This document shows, in pieces, positions 42,609 to 51,771 of a stretch of DNA of 64,000 bases. The DNA is taken from NCBI RefSeq assembly GCF_905220705.1, contig NZ_CAJNAT010000016.1, positions 62,001 through 126,000 of the forward strand. Direction: 5' to 3'. A model generated the notes under the pieces. The model was not told where the DNA came from. It did no database searches and worked only from the letters and a program-made list of their open reading frames with translations. This DNA is from Paraburkholderia domus. Its GTDB lineage: Bacteria > Pseudomonadota > Gammaproteobacteria > Burkholderiales > Burkholderiaceae. The position numbers and the translations under genes are program-made. Each line of letters opens with the position of its first letter. The first letter of the stretch is position 1.

Positions 42609-43571
42609 ATGAATACCATCCCCGTTCGAGTCGTAGCCGCCGAAACCATTGCAGAAGGGATCCGCTTGCTGAAGCTGGCGCCCCAGGACGGATCCATGTT
42701 GCCAGCGTGGGAGCCTGGCTCGCATATCGATTTGCATCTTGGGCAGGGGATCACCCGACAGTATTCGCTGTGCGGATCGTATGCCGACACATCGACCTAC
42801 GAGGTTGCCGTCAAGCGGGAAGCCGAATCGCGCGGTGGATCGAAGATTGTCCATGAAGCGTTGCGCGTCGGCAGCGAGCTAACCATCTCTGCGCCGCGCA
42901 ATCATTTCACGATGAGTGACGAAGCGGGCCACAGCCTGCTCGTGGCTGGCGGGATCGGCATTACACCGATTATCAGCATGGCGCGCCAGTTCCACGATCG
43001 GGACCATACGTTCGAGTTACTGTATTTCACCCGATCCGAAACCCACACGGCATTCCGCGACGAACTGGCCAATGGGCCGCTCAACGCCTCGTGCCGGCTG
43101 CTGTTCGGCCAGGAGCGCGATGCCGTCGAGGAGACGCTGGACAATGCGCTTCGCAAGCGTCGAGATGGTGGGCACCTGTATCTGTGCGGACCTCAACCGT
43201 TCATGGACACGGTTCGCATGGTCGCCGCGCGTCATGGCTGGCCCGACGACGCGGTTCATCTCGAATACTTCGCCGCTGCGCCGTCGTCGGACACCGAGCC
43301 GAAAACGTCATTCGACCTGAAACTTGCACGATCGGACAAGACGTTCACGATCCCTGCCGACAGGACGATTGTCGATGTGCTCCGTGAGCATGGGACGGAC
43401 GTCGAGACGTCCTGCGAGCAGGGGGTCTGCGGAACCTGCGTCGTGAAGGTACTGGAAGGATCCCCCGACCATCGCGACTGCTTTCTCACCGCGCAGGAGC
43501 ACGCACGGGGAGATTGCATGGCCGTGTGCGTATCACGCTCGCATTCGAAGTTGTTGGTCGTCGATCTGTAA
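42609..43571 (+). CDS. Phthalate-dioxygenase-reductase-family oxidoreductase
   Basis: A 320-residue electron-transfer protein with FMN/FAD and NAD domains first and a plant-type 2Fe-2S domain last, the order of phthalate dioxygenase reductase and VanB. Visible are GITRQYSLCGSY (flavin), LLVAGGIGITPIISMARQF (nucleotide), YLCGPQPFM, and CEQGVCGTCVVKVL with the cluster cysteines, then a fourth Cys in HRDCFL. ATG at 42609, 104 bases after the oxygenase. It is the redox partner of that oxygenase. An insertion sequence starts 8 bases after its stop. Confidence 0.9.
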   Translation: MNTIPVRVVAAETIAEGIRLLKLAPQDGSMLPAWEPGSHIDLHLGQGITRQYSLCGSYADTSTYEVAVKREAESRGGSKIVHEALRVGSELTISAPRNHFTMSDEAGHSLLVAGGIGITPIISMARQFHDRDHTFELLYFTRSETHTAFRDELANGPLNASCRLLFGQERDAVEETLDNALRKRRDGGHLYLCGPQPFMDTVRMVAARHGWPDDAVHLEYFAAAPSSDTEPKTSFDLKLARSDKTFTIPADRTIVDVLREHGTDVETSCEQGVCGTCVVKVLEGSPDHRDCFLTAQEHARGDCMAVCVSRSHSKLLVVDL

Positions 43572-43579
43572 ATCGGGGC

Positions 43580-43603
43580 GAGAGCGTGCAAAAGCTGGGG
43601 AGG
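43580..43603 (+). repeat. Left terminal inverted repeat of the IS
   Basis: The 24-base end begins GAGAGCGTGCAAAAGC and matches the reverse complement of the right end except for one base (C versus T at position 16). Confidence 0.85.
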
Positions 43604-43691
43604 CTCCCAAGGAGGGCCGGTTATTCTTCCGGTAGCAGCATCGGTTTCGTCTGGAGTAGGCTGATCAGTCTCGCAACGGTGGGAGCAAGCC

Positions 43692-45146
43692 ATGCGGTTG
43701 ATCATCGAAGCAAGGTTGGCCGACGGAGACAATGATACGGTCGAGGAAGGTGACGGAGTTCTGGCGGTGATTGAGCGTCCTGATTGCTGTCTTGCCGAGC
43801 TGGGCCTGACTCTCGCGGAAGGGCGGTCGCTGCTTGCAAAGGTGCAGGCCGGGTTCATTTCGAAACAGGTGCAGTCATGGCTCTCAGGCCAGATCCATTG
43901 TCGGAGCTGCGGTGCGGCCTTGAGTCATAAGGATAGTCGCTCTACGGTGCTGCGCACCGTGTTCGGCAAAGTGATGGTGAAGAGTCCGCGGCTGTGGTCG
44001 TGTGCTTGCCAGCGAACTGCGCGGACGCCGCGGCGTGTGGTGCATCCCTTGTCCCAAACCCTAACCACGCGCGTTACACCGGAACTGGAATATCTTCAGG
44101 CGAAGTGGGCAGTCCATCTGCCATACCGGCAGGCCGCGGCCATGCTCAAGGAAGTGCTCCCGCTGGACAAGGGCATTTCGTTCAGTGGCACCCGGGATCG
44201 GATTCACACTCTTGGAAAACAGCTCGACGCTGACATCGAACGTGACATCGCGAAGCTACCTCAAGCCGTTGCAGACGTGCAGGTTCGCGAATCCAGCCAT
44301 GTCGCGGCCGTGAGTGTCGACTCGGCGTGGTTGCGTAATTGCGACTCAGGGAGAGGCCCTGGCCGCCACGTGAATATCGTCGCCGGGCGGGCGACGTTCA
44401 CCGATGGTCCTCCAAAACTTTATGCGTATGTGCATAGGGAAGTCACCTCGGCTGCAGCGCGACTCGATCAGGTCCTCAGCCGGAACGGTGTGGCGAGCGA
44501 TGAACGCGTGACCGTGATCAGCGACGATGCTGGTGAATTTGCAAAGACCGTCGAGGGCAGTCAGCTGGCTCGCGGCCGGATCCTCGACTGGTTCCACATC
44601 GCGATGAAGTTCCAGGCGGTGGAGCGTTCCGTATTCGGCAGCAAGATGATCGACTCGATGGACCAGGAGTCGGTGGAGACCGAAATCACCCACGCGAAGT
44701 GGTTGGTCTGGCATGGCAAGGGCAGCAAGGCGGTGGAGCGGATCAGGGCACTGGACAGTCGGCTGCTTGCGAGAGAGGGATACGAATTCAAAACGCTGTG
44801 GTGGAATCTGAACACCGTCTCCAGTTATCTGAGGAACAACGCGCACACGTTGGTCAACTACAGCGCCCGGCATCGCAAAGGTCTCCCGATCAGCAGCAGC
44901 ATTGCCGAGTTCGCGGTGAACCAGGTCGTCAGCCACCGTATGGCCAAGAAGCGACAGATGCGCTGGACCGACGAAGGGGCGCACTGCATGGCACAGGTCA
45001 GAGTCGCGGTTCTGAACGGGGAATTCTCGTCCCATCGCATTCTGGCGCTCAAAATTGCCGACTCGCGTTACGGGAAATGCATCGGGCAAACGTCGGCAGG
45101 CGGGCGCCGACGAACGGCCAGAACAGAGAGTGCAGTCATGTCGTAA
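43692..45146 (+). CDS. ISKra4-family transposase
   Basis: A 484-residue transposase. The N-terminal part holds a zinc-ribbon-like CRSCG and a later CACQ pair, then the conserved block VTPELEYLQAKWAVHLPYRQ, and the catalytic core with VSVDSAW, VISDDAGEF and GRILDWFHIAMKFQ. The C-terminal ISSSIAEFAVNQVVSHRMAK contains the third acidic residue. The frame is uninterrupted, so the element may still be active. ATG at 43692 lies 89 bases inside the left repeat. Confidence 0.87.
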   Translation: MRLIIEARLADGDNDTVEEGDGVLAVIERPDCCLAELGLTLAEGRSLLAKVQAGFISKQVQSWLSGQIHCRSCGAALSHKDSRSTVLRTVFGKVMVKSPRLWSCACQRTARTPRRVVHPLSQTLTTRVTPELEYLQAKWAVHLPYRQAAAMLKEVLPLDKGISFSGTRDRIHTLGKQLDADIERDIAKLPQAVADVQVRESSHVAAVSVDSAWLRNCDSGRGPGRHVNIVAGRATFTDGPPKLYAYVHREVTSAAARLDQVLSRNGVASDERVTVISDDAGEFAKTVEGSQLARGRILDWFHIAMKFQAVERSVFGSKMIDSMDQESVETEITHAKWLVWHGKGSKAVERIRALDSRLLAREGYEFKTLWWNLNTVSSYLRNNAHTLVNYSARHRKGLPISSSIAEFAVNQVVSHRMAKKRQMRWTDEGAHCMAQVRVAVLNGEFSSHRILALKIADSRYGKCIGQTSAGGRRRTARTESAVMS

Positions 45147-45170
45147 GCCAGGGGTGCCTGACGAAATGCA

Positions 45171-45194
45171 CCTCCCCAACTTTTGCACGCTCTC
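45171..45194 (-). repeat. Right terminal inverted repeat of the IS
   Basis: The 24-base end reads CCTCCCCAACTTTTGC onward to CTCTC, the complement of the left end with one mismatch. It follows the transposase stop by 24 bases. Confidence 0.85.
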
Positions 45195-45297
45195 CTGCGA
45201 TGCGTGTGCAATTGGGCCTTGGTCCTATTGCACACTGCACTGTCGCGCGCAAGATGTTGAATCGCCAAGTGTGTGACCAGAAACGGAGGACTGCAGG

Positions 45298-46059
45298 GTG
45301 AACCACCTCGTCGACGCGGCAATCGTATTCGCATGCGTCTTTGGCAGTGCGCTGCTCGGCTCGTATCTGCGCCGCGTGTTGCCGCAGCACCACCTCAGCG
45401 ATGAATCCATCGGTGTCGTCAAACTGGCGACCGGCCTTGTCGCAACCATGGCCGCATTGGTGCTAGGCTTACTGATTTCGTCGGCAAAAAGCTCGTTTGA
45501 CACCACGAATACGGAGCTTTTGCATAGCGCAGCCGCTATCGTTCGCCTCGATCGTGTGCTGGCTCACTATGGTCCGGAGACGCAGGAGATTCGCAGTGCG
45601 CTTAAACGTACAACCGAGGCTTCGGTCGCGGCGATGTCTTCCGGCGATCCGGCACAACTGGCCAAACTGAGCAGCCCCGAAGTGGTTACCCGCGGAGAAG
45701 CATTCCAGCGTCAAGTGGAGGAACTCTCGCCGCACACCGACTTGCAGCGTCAGTTGCAGGCTCGGGCGCTACTAATCGTCGACGATGTACTCGCTACGCG
45801 GTGGCTGGCGCTTCTTCAGCAAACCGGCTCGATTCCGGTGCCTTTGCTAGTGGTCCTGGTATTCTGGCTGGCGATCCTCTTCGGCACGTTCGGCCTGGTC
45901 GCGCCCCGCAACGGCACGACAATGACGGCGCTCGTGATGTGTGCGCTGTCGACTTCCGGTGCGATCTTCCTGATCATGGAGATGAATACACCGCTCGGCG
46001 GGGTAGTCAAATTATCCTTTACACCGATGCGTGCGGCGCTCGATATTCTCGGGCATTAA
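45298..46059 (+). CDS. DUF4239-like (bestrophin-like) membrane protein
   Basis: A 253-residue inner-membrane protein. It has an N-terminal span (DAAIVFACVFGSALLGSYL), a second at ATGLVATMAALVLGLLISS followed by AKSSFDTTNTELL, a soluble middle, and two C-terminal spans (VPLLVVLVFWLAILFGTFGL, then ALVMCALSTSGAIFLIMEM). This pattern fits the DUF4239 family, whose function is unknown. The start is GTG at 45298 with GGAGG upstream. It begins 104 bases after the IS and may have lost its original upstream region. Confidence 0.75.
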   Translation: MNHLVDAAIVFACVFGSALLGSYLRRVLPQHHLSDESIGVVKLATGLVATMAALVLGLLISSAKSSFDTTNTELLHSAAAIVRLDRVLAHYGPETQEIRSALKRTTEASVAAMSSGDPAQLAKLSSPEVVTRGEAFQRQVEELSPHTDLQRQLQARALLIVDDVLATRWLALLQQTGSIPVPLLVVLVFWLAILFGTFGLVAPRNGTTMTALVMCALSTSGAIFLIMEMNTPLGGVVKLSFTPMRAALDILGH

Positions 46060-46117
46060 GCGCGGAGCGCCGCGCTTTGCGCGAATCCGTGACATAGGCC
46101 AGCGTGCCTGACCGGGT

Positions 46118-47074
46118 TCAACGATTGAACCAACGGTATTGAAGCGCGATCGAGATGGTCTGGAAATTGCCGCCCACACGCGTTACGAGGCCACGCGACC
46201 ACGCGAGCTTGGCGGACCATTTCGCGGCCAACGGAACGGATAGCGTGACACCGTATCGCGCGCTGAGTTGATAGTCCTGATCCTCGACACCGTCGACGTG
46301 GGTGCGCCCACCCGTAAAGTACGTCACATCCGCGGCGAGCCATAGTCCGGGGCGCCACGTATAGCCTCCGTGCCATTGGAAAGTCGGCATCGGATCCTGG
46401 CTGCGCCGATGGCCGCCGAAAAAATCGTCGTTGGCGGTGAAGAGCCACACGCCTGCCGCTGCGTCCATGAACCAGTTGCCGAAGGGTTGGGACAGCCCGA
46501 CCTCGGGTTTGAACGACCAGCGGTTGGCGCCGATGTTGATGAGACGGGCGGGCACGTACTGGCCCGTCGGCGCCACCACGCTCAGACTGACGCCGAGGAC
46601 GGTGCTGGGTGTGCGTCGAGCGAATTCCTCCGGAGAGAGCGCCGGGTCGCCGAGCAGGTTCGCTGCGATCCTGAAGTGCACGTCGCCGAGGCCTGAGCGG
46701 TATTGCTGCTGATAAATACCCTTTACGTCGCCACTTACATTGGCGTTCGCATACGGCTCCGATACCGCAACACTCACGGTATGTCCCGCGACGCCGAAAC
46801 TGTGCGAATACCCGAGCGAAAAGATGTTGATATGCGCCTGCACGTTGGTGATCGGCAACGACGGATCGAATGACACGTCGCCGCTCGATCGCTCATAGTC
46901 GAACACCACGAAATTGGTGCCCACCGGCACAGCCGAATAGGTGCGTGGCTCCATCTCCTGCGCGTGAAGCGGGGGGGCGGACATCGAATACAGCAGAGCG
47001 GCACCGAACCACGCGAGCCGAAAGCAGCGTGATCGTGGGACTGTGCGGTTCGAATCGATCAATGCATGCGGCAT
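46118..47074 (-). CDS. Outer-membrane beta-barrel protein of the phenol MetA-pathway family
   Basis: A 318-residue protein with a signal peptide (hydrophobic LAWFGAALLYSM, cleavage near PLHAQ) and a barrel-like alternation ending in YRWFNR. The segments PVGTNFVVFDYERSSGDV and NRWSFKPEVGLSQPFGNWF resemble the family named after the phenol-degradation meta-pathway protein, thought to be an outer-membrane channel for hydrophobic compounds. ATG at 47074 gives a proper signal sequence; the longer frame to 47578 is judged non-coding. It stands alone; function is inferred only by family. Confidence 0.72.
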   Translation of the reverse strand: MPHALIDSNRTVPRSRCFRLAWFGAALLYSMSAPPLHAQEMEPRTYSAVPVGTNFVVFDYERSSGDVSFDPSLPITNVQAHINIFSLGYSHSFGVAGHTVSVAVSEPYANANVSGDVKGIYQQQYRSGLGDVHFRIAANLLGDPALSPEEFARRTPSTVLGVSLSVVAPTGQYVPARLINIGANRWSFKPEVGLSQPFGNWFMDAAAGVWLFTANDDFFGGHRRSQDPMPTFQWHGGYTWRPGLWLAADVTYFTGGRTHVDGVEDQDYQLSARYGVTLSVPLAAKWSAKLAWSRGLVTRVGGNFQTISIALQYRWFNR

Positions 47075-47305
47075 TGTGGTCAAGTCCGAGACTCTGGTTG
47101 CCTGATGGGCCGGACGACGCGCTGCAAGCTGAGGCGTGCAGGCGTTGAGCCAGCGCTCCCGCTGCGGAACCCCCTCCATGAGGCGGCTGGAATGTCGTTG
47201 CTTGCAATAGGGCCAAGGTCCGATAGGCACGCGAGCGGATGCGGCTAATCTGAAAGACGAGGCAGGCGAAAGCCGTGCCTGTGCCTGCTGCCTCAGGAGA
47301 CGACC

Positions 47306-47590
47306 ATGAAAGTGTTGCTCGTGTTGATAGCGTTTGCGCTGTCTTCCCGCGTATTCGCGGAATGCGCCACAAACGCGCGCGGTATGACCGAATGCAACAA
47401 CGGGCAAACAGCCGGCGGGTACAACCCGAACACCGGCAACGCATGGAAGGCGCAAAAGAATCAGAACGGTGTCACGACCACAACGACGAGCAAAGGCGGC
47501 GAAGCCAAGACCAAAAACGGTAAGGGTGTATATAAGAGTCCAAGCGGAAAGACCTGCTATCGCACAGCCAATGGTCAAGGCTGCAATTGA
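47306..47590 (+). CDS. 94-residue secreted protein, Asn/Gly/Thr/Lys-rich, unknown
   Basis: A signal peptide (MKVLLVLIAFALSSRVFA/EC) precedes a small hydrophilic domain with four cysteines (ECATNARGMTECNN and TCYRTANGQGC) and a low-complexity middle (NGVTTTTTSKGGEAKTKNGK). GGAG upstream of ATG 47306 supports translation. It is divergent from the barrel protein at 47074 and convergent with the patatin gene. Two disulfides are likely in the periplasm. I do not recognise a named function; several betaproteobacterial small periplasmic proteins look similar. Confidence 0.7.
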   Translation: MKVLLVLIAFALSSRVFAECATNARGMTECNNGQTAGGYNPNTGNAWKAQKNQNGVTTTTTSKGGEAKTKNGKGVYKSPSGKTCYRTANGQGCN

Positions 47591-47620
47591 AGGGATTCGA
47601 GATGGTGTCTGACGCGCCCG

Positions 47621-48769
47621 CTAAACGGTCAGGTCGTAGACGTGAACGCCATTGCCCAGATCGGTCGCTTCCTGCCATTTTGGATCTGAGAGCGACTTCT
47701 GTGCGTCGCGATATCCGAAGTCCCATAGTTCCGTGACAGTGGCGCGTGAGAACTCGTAATCCTTGAAGTTTGACGATTGCGTGGTGTGCCTGTTGATGAA
47801 ATGGACAAGAGCGACCGCGCCCCGTGTACTGATTGCGTCGAGCTTCTGCACATCTGCGTCGGTCTTGAGAGAATCAGGCAATTTGTCCAGCACGCGGCGC
47901 AGCGAATTGCGAAGTGCCTCGATCTCGCTGATTCGCGTGGTATTGAAACGTGTCTTGCTGGCGTATTGAATGTCCTTGCAGCGCTCCTGTACCTTTCTGA
48001 GGTTGGTAGGCAATGCCCCGGCGCCACTGAACACGTCCACCTGCAGAATCAATGCACTCATTCTGAAATCTTCGTCGAGCACGTACCAAAGCGGTGAATT
48101 ACACGCGATGCCGCCGTCCCAATACCATTGCCCATCTATCTGCACAGCGGGAAAACCCGGAGGCAGCGCGCCGCTTGCCATGACATGCTCAGGACCAATC
48201 TCTGTTTTTGTATTGTCGAAATAGACCGAGTTACCGCTCTGCACGTTAACCGCGCCGAGAGACAGGCGCACGGCATGCTGGTTGATTAATTCGAAGTCGA
48301 CCAGTTCTTTGAGTGTCTGCCTGAGCGGATAGGTGTCGTACATACTCAGCGTTTCGATACTTGCCTGCGGCGCTACAAATGGCCCCGTCGTTCGTGGCGC
48401 AAAAAAGCCCGGCACACCGAAGGCAACACTGGACGCCGCGCTCATGAAGTTCAGGAGCGGGCGGATGGGATCGAGCGACGGCGATGGCACGAAAGGAGCG
48501 TGAGCCGATATGCGCTGCCAGAATTCGCGCAGGCGCTCGACGCGTCGCTCAGGCGGATTCCCGGCTATCAGCGCGGCGTTGATCGCGCCAATCGACACAC
48601 CGGCAATCCAGTCGGGCGCAACTGCCGCTTCGGCGAGACCGGCGTAAACACCGGCCTGATAAGCACCGAGTGCGCCACCGCCCTGTAAGACCATGACGGT
48701 ATGGTCGAATTTCCCCCAATTCGAGCGGGTGTCAGGATGGTCCGTTTCGCGTGCCTTGCGCATGAGCAT
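47621..48769 (-). CDS. Patatin-like phospholipase
   Basis: A 382-residue patatin-family lipid acyl hydrolase. The oxyanion loop LQGGGALGAYQAGVYAGL is at about residues 28-45, the nucleophile serine in AGVSIGAINAALIAG near 60, and the catalytic aspartate in YWDGGIACNSPL. The C-terminal third has the DUF3734 extension seen in a bacterial subgroup. ATG at 48769. No signal peptide, so cytoplasmic or membrane-associated. Its role in lipid turnover is inferred. Confidence 0.88.
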   Translation of the reverse strand: MLMRKARETDHPDTRSNWGKFDHTVMVLQGGGALGAYQAGVYAGLAEAAVAPDWIAGVSIGAINAALIAGNPPERRVERLREFWQRISAHAPFVPSPSLDPIRPLLNFMSAASSVAFGVPGFFAPRTTGPFVAPQASIETLSMYDTYPLRQTLKELVDFELINQHAVRLSLGAVNVQSGNSVYFDNTKTEIGPEHVMASGALPPGFPAVQIDGQWYWDGGIACNSPLWYVLDEDFRMSALILQVDVFSGAGALPTNLRKVQERCKDIQYASKTRFNTTRISEIEALRNSLRRVLDKLPDSLKTDADVQKLDAISTRGAVALVHFINRHTTQSSNFKDYEFSRATVTELWDFGYRDAQKSLSDPKWQEATDLGNGVHVYDLTV

Positions 48770-49165
48770 CTCGCAATCGGATAACGATTGTGTCGGCGAC
48801 TTCGGCCAGAAAGGCGAACCGTCGGGTAATCAAATCTATCGCCAGCGAAGCACACGGACAATCGGACTTTGGTCTCATTCGCCGGTTGAGATGAAATATG
48901 TGCAAAAGAAATGCCTCAATTCACGTTTACATGTTCAACTGTCCGTACTACGATTCATTTTGCCGGTTGGAATTCCCCCTGGCTGTGACCCTTACCGGTG
49001 CGCTCGCTCAGCCGGCATTCACATTCAGAGCGCGTCTTCGTTAATTCGTTAACTGTCTAACGAGACGATGAGCCTGCTGTACAAGAGGCATAGTCTCACG
49101 CCGGTGTTCAGCACGACTTTTGGCAGCCAATCTCGCAGTGCCGAATCTTGAGAGGCCGTTCGGTC
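48770..49165. other. Intergenic region, no gene recognised
   Basis: About 400 bases without a credible gene. AT-rich patches near 48890-48960 and 49035-49060 (GTTAATTCGTTAACTG) may be promoter sequence for the patatin gene or for the fragment that follows. Confidence 0.4.
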
Positions 49166-49484
49166 ATGAGCATCGTTATGCCTGCGATTGTCATTTTGCA
49201 AACAGCGATCATTCTTGGATTACTGGCGATCGGATTGCGCCATCGCGCTTCGGCGCCGCTCAGCAGTGCTTATCCGCCAATTAACGGAGCGAATTATCGC
49301 CAACGCGGGATGTCCGGTGGACGTGCGGCGCATGCGGCGCTGCGCGAATTTGCGGATAAAGCGGGTCTGCACGAATCCTTGAATCAACCTCGCCAGTCGG
49401 AGCGTCCGCGTCCCGAGCATCTTCCCACCTCTCCCGAGATGTCCGGCGCGCCGGACAGCGGTTTGCCAGCATCGCGCGCGAGAG
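49166..49484 (+). pseudogene. Uncertain ORF fragment with one membrane span, joined to pqiB
   Basis: From ATG 49166 the frame reads MSIVMPAIVILQTAIILGLL then a hydrophilic Arg/Pro/Ser-rich part. It continues out of frame across the point where pqiB homology begins, so it looks like the front of another gene fused by deletion to pqiB. I recognise no family, and it may be a short genuine membrane protein. Confidence 0.3.
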
Positions 49485-50762
49485 CGCGCGCGGATTTCGG
49501 GCGGCACGGTGTCGGGCATCGGTACCCTGATCTCCGGGTCGTTCATCGGCATGGACGTGGGCAGCTCACTCACGCCCCGGCGCGACTACGTCGGGCTCGA
49601 GTCGCCGCCGGTGTTCGCGAGCGGTGTGCCGGGCCGTGAGTTCATCCTGAAGGGCGCCGACATGGGGTCGCTCGATGTCGGCTCGCCGATCTTTTTCAGA
49701 CGCTTGCAGGTCGGCCAGGTCACGTCGTACAAGCTCGATGACAACGGTAAAGGGGTGACGATGCATGTGTTCGTCAACGCGCCGTACGACAAGTACGTGC
49801 AGAACGACACGCGCTTCTGGCAGGCGAGCGGTATCGACGTCTCGCCCAATGCAACCGGCGTGAAGGTCAATACGCAATCGCTGGTGGCCATCCTGATTGG
49901 CGGCCTCGCTTTCCAGGCGCCTGACGATGCGGTTGGTGGGCCGGAGGCGGATGCCCGCACTGAGTTCGCGCTGTTCTCCGATAAGACCGAGGCGATGAAA
50001 CGTCACGACACGATCATCGATAACTACATGCTCAATTTCAAGGAGTCGGTACGCGGTTTGACGGTCGGTGCGCCGGTCGATTTTCTCGGCATCGTGGTAG
50101 GTGAAGTCTCAGGGATTCGTACACGATTCGATCCGATCACGAAGCAGTTCAGTATTCCTGTTGATATAAAACTGTACCCAGAACGGTTCACGTCGCGCTA
50201 TGCATCCGGCGCACCCGCCGCACCCGGCGGCAGGGTCGTTACGGATCGGCGGCAGCTGGCGAAAGCGCTTCTGGATCACGGGTTGCGCGCACAATTGCGA
50301 ACCGGCAATCTGCTGACGGGGCAACTATACGTCGCGCTCGACTTCTTCCCGAATGCGCCCAAGGCGGAGATGGACTGGAGCGTGACTCGTCCTTCGATGC
50401 CGACCGTGCCAGGCGGGCTGCAATCGCTGCAGGATTCGGTGACGGCGCTCATCGCCAAGCTGAACAAGATCCCATTCGAAGGCATCGGCAAGGACGCGCA
50501 AAAGACACTAGCCGATGCGGATGCGTTGCTCAAGGAGTTGCGCACCGAGGTCATGCCGCAGGCGCATGACACACTCGCAGCCGCGCAGACGGTTCTGAAT
50601 TCGGCGAATAACGCGTTGCAGCCGGACTCCCCGCTGTCGCAGAACACCGGCGACGCAATGAAGGAACTGGCGCGCACGGCGGCGGCCTTCCGTACGCTTG
50701 CGGATTATCTCGAGCGCCATCCAGAGGCACTGATCCGCGGCAAGCTGGAGGATAAGAAATGA
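49485..50762 (+). pseudogene. pqiB: 5'-truncated pqiB (MCE-domain intermembrane transport protein)
   Basis: The frame carries strong PqiB homology from about RARISGGTVSGIGTLISGSF to the end (LERHPEALIRGKLEDKK), including an MCE domain (GREFILKGADMGSLDVGSPI) and a second (VRGLTVGAPVDFLGIVVGEV). Full PqiB is about 550 residues with an N-terminal membrane helix and a first MCE domain. Roughly the first 130 residues are missing, and pqiA is not found upstream. The first start codon in frame, GTG at 49509, has no ribosome-binding site. Without the anchor the protein would probably not assemble, so I call it a pseudogene. Confidence 0.7.
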
Positions 50763-51346
50763 TGCGCTCATCCTTGAGCGTAGCCGTGGTGTTGGCGCTC
50801 GCCGCGTTGTGCGGTTGCGCTTCGTCGCCCAAGTCGGACTTCTACACGTTGAGTTCAGCCGCGCCGCAGACGGGCAACCCGCCCGCCGCGCCGATCGCGG
50901 TGCTGATCAGCTCAGTGACGGTGCCCGAACTCGTCGACCGGCCGCAGATCGTGGTGCGAAACGGTGACAACACGGTGAATATCGACGAATTCGCCCGCTG
51001 GGCCGATCCGTTGAAAAGCCAGATCCCGCGCGTGGTGCGCGCCGATCTCGGGCAGTTGCTGAACAGCGCGCTGGTGTCCACCTATCCGATGGGTGGCGAT
51101 CTGGCGTCGGCTTACCGGGTCCAGCTCGATATCCAGCGCTTCGATGCGGCGCTCGGCGATGCGGTGACGGTCGACGTGCTGTGGTCGGTTGCGCCACCCG
51201 GGAAGAAGCCACCGCTAAGCGGCCGGAGCACGGTCCACGAACCTTGCGGCGCCGCCGGTTACGATGCGGTGGTGGCGGCATATAGCAGGGCGCTCGGAAC
51301 GGTGAGCCGCGATATTGCCACCACAATCCGACCGGCGTCGCCTTGA
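50759..51346 (+). CDS. pqiC: PqiC-type outer-membrane lipoprotein
   Basis: A 195-residue lipoprotein with a signal peptide and lipobox (LAALCGC, cysteine near residue 20), then SDFYTLSS and the PqiC/ABC-type auxiliary family segments (VPELVDRPQIVVRNGDNTVN, FARWADPLKSQIPRVV). PqiC is the partner anchoring the PqiB tube at the outer membrane. The start overlaps the pqiB stop (ATGA). Intact itself, it is left without a full PqiB or PqiA, so it is probably non-functional in lipid transport. Confidence 0.87.
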   Translation: MMRSSLSVAVVLALAALCGCASSPKSDFYTLSSAAPQTGNPPAAPIAVLISSVTVPELVDRPQIVVRNGDNTVNIDEFARWADPLKSQIPRVVRADLGQLLNSALVSTYPMGGDLASAYRVQLDIQRFDAALGDAVTVDVLWSVAPPGKKPPLSGRSTVHEPCGAAGYDAVVAAYSRALGTVSRDIATTIRPASP

Positions 51347-51428
51347 TGCGTGCTCAGGCATGACGTCGCGCGTAGGGCGCGGCATCGGTGAATCGTACGC
51401 CTTGGCGGCGTGATGCGGGGGAGGTACC

Positions 51429-51767
51429 GTGAAACGAGTGGGAAATCGGTGTTGTAGCGGCGTGCTTCTCAGCCTTGTGCTGATGGTATGCGCCAATGCA
51501 CGCGCTCAATCCGCGGTGGCGGGGCTGATCGAAGAGCAACACTGCATGTTCTGTCATACCACCGAAGGGGCTGACCTCGCTCCGTCATTCCCCAAGATCG
51601 CACAACGCTATCGCACGTCGCCGCAGGCGAGTGTCATGCTGGAAAAGAAGCTGCTGGCCGGCGGAAAGCCCCACTGGGGCGATATCACCATGCCGGAGGC
51701 CGATCCGGTTCCGCCGCTTTCAAGTGCCGATGCCCACCTGCTCATTCAGTGGGTGTTGCGCCAATGA
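51429..51767 (+). CDS. Class I c-type cytochrome (c551/c552 type)
   Basis: A 112-residue periplasmic monoheme cytochrome. The signal peptide ends near residue 27 (ANARA/QS), the heme motif CMFCH is at residues 39-43, and the axial methionine region DITMPEADPVPPLS lies in the C-terminal part. The start is GTG at 51429 with GAGG upstream. Redox partner is unknown. It lies 4 bases before the Kef fragment but is unrelated to it. Confidence 0.85.
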   Translation: MKRVGNRCCSGVLLSLVLMVCANARAQSAVAGLIEEQHCMFCHTTEGADLAPSFPKIAQRYRTSPQASVMLEKKLLAGGKPHWGDITMPEADPVPPLSSADAHLLIQWVLRQ

Positions 51768-51771
51768 TCTC

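Larger units (their letters stand above)
43580..45194 (+). mobile_element. Insertion sequence, ISKra4-like, 1615 bp
   Basis: The element is bounded by 24-bp inverted repeats with one mismatch: left 43580-43603, beginning GAGAGCGTGCAAAAGCTGGG, and right 45171-45194, ending CTTTTGCACGCTCTC. It carries one intact transposase gene. I see no clear target-site duplication in the flanks (atcggggc on the left, ctgcgatg on the right). It sits 8 bases after the reductase stop codon and marks the right edge of the aromatic-acid block. Confidence 0.85.

Noticed and set aside
47075..47578. N-terminal extension of the barrel protein frame by 168 codons.
   Set aside because: The extension crosses the divergent promoter and the secreted-protein gene, and would bury the signal peptide in the middle of the protein.
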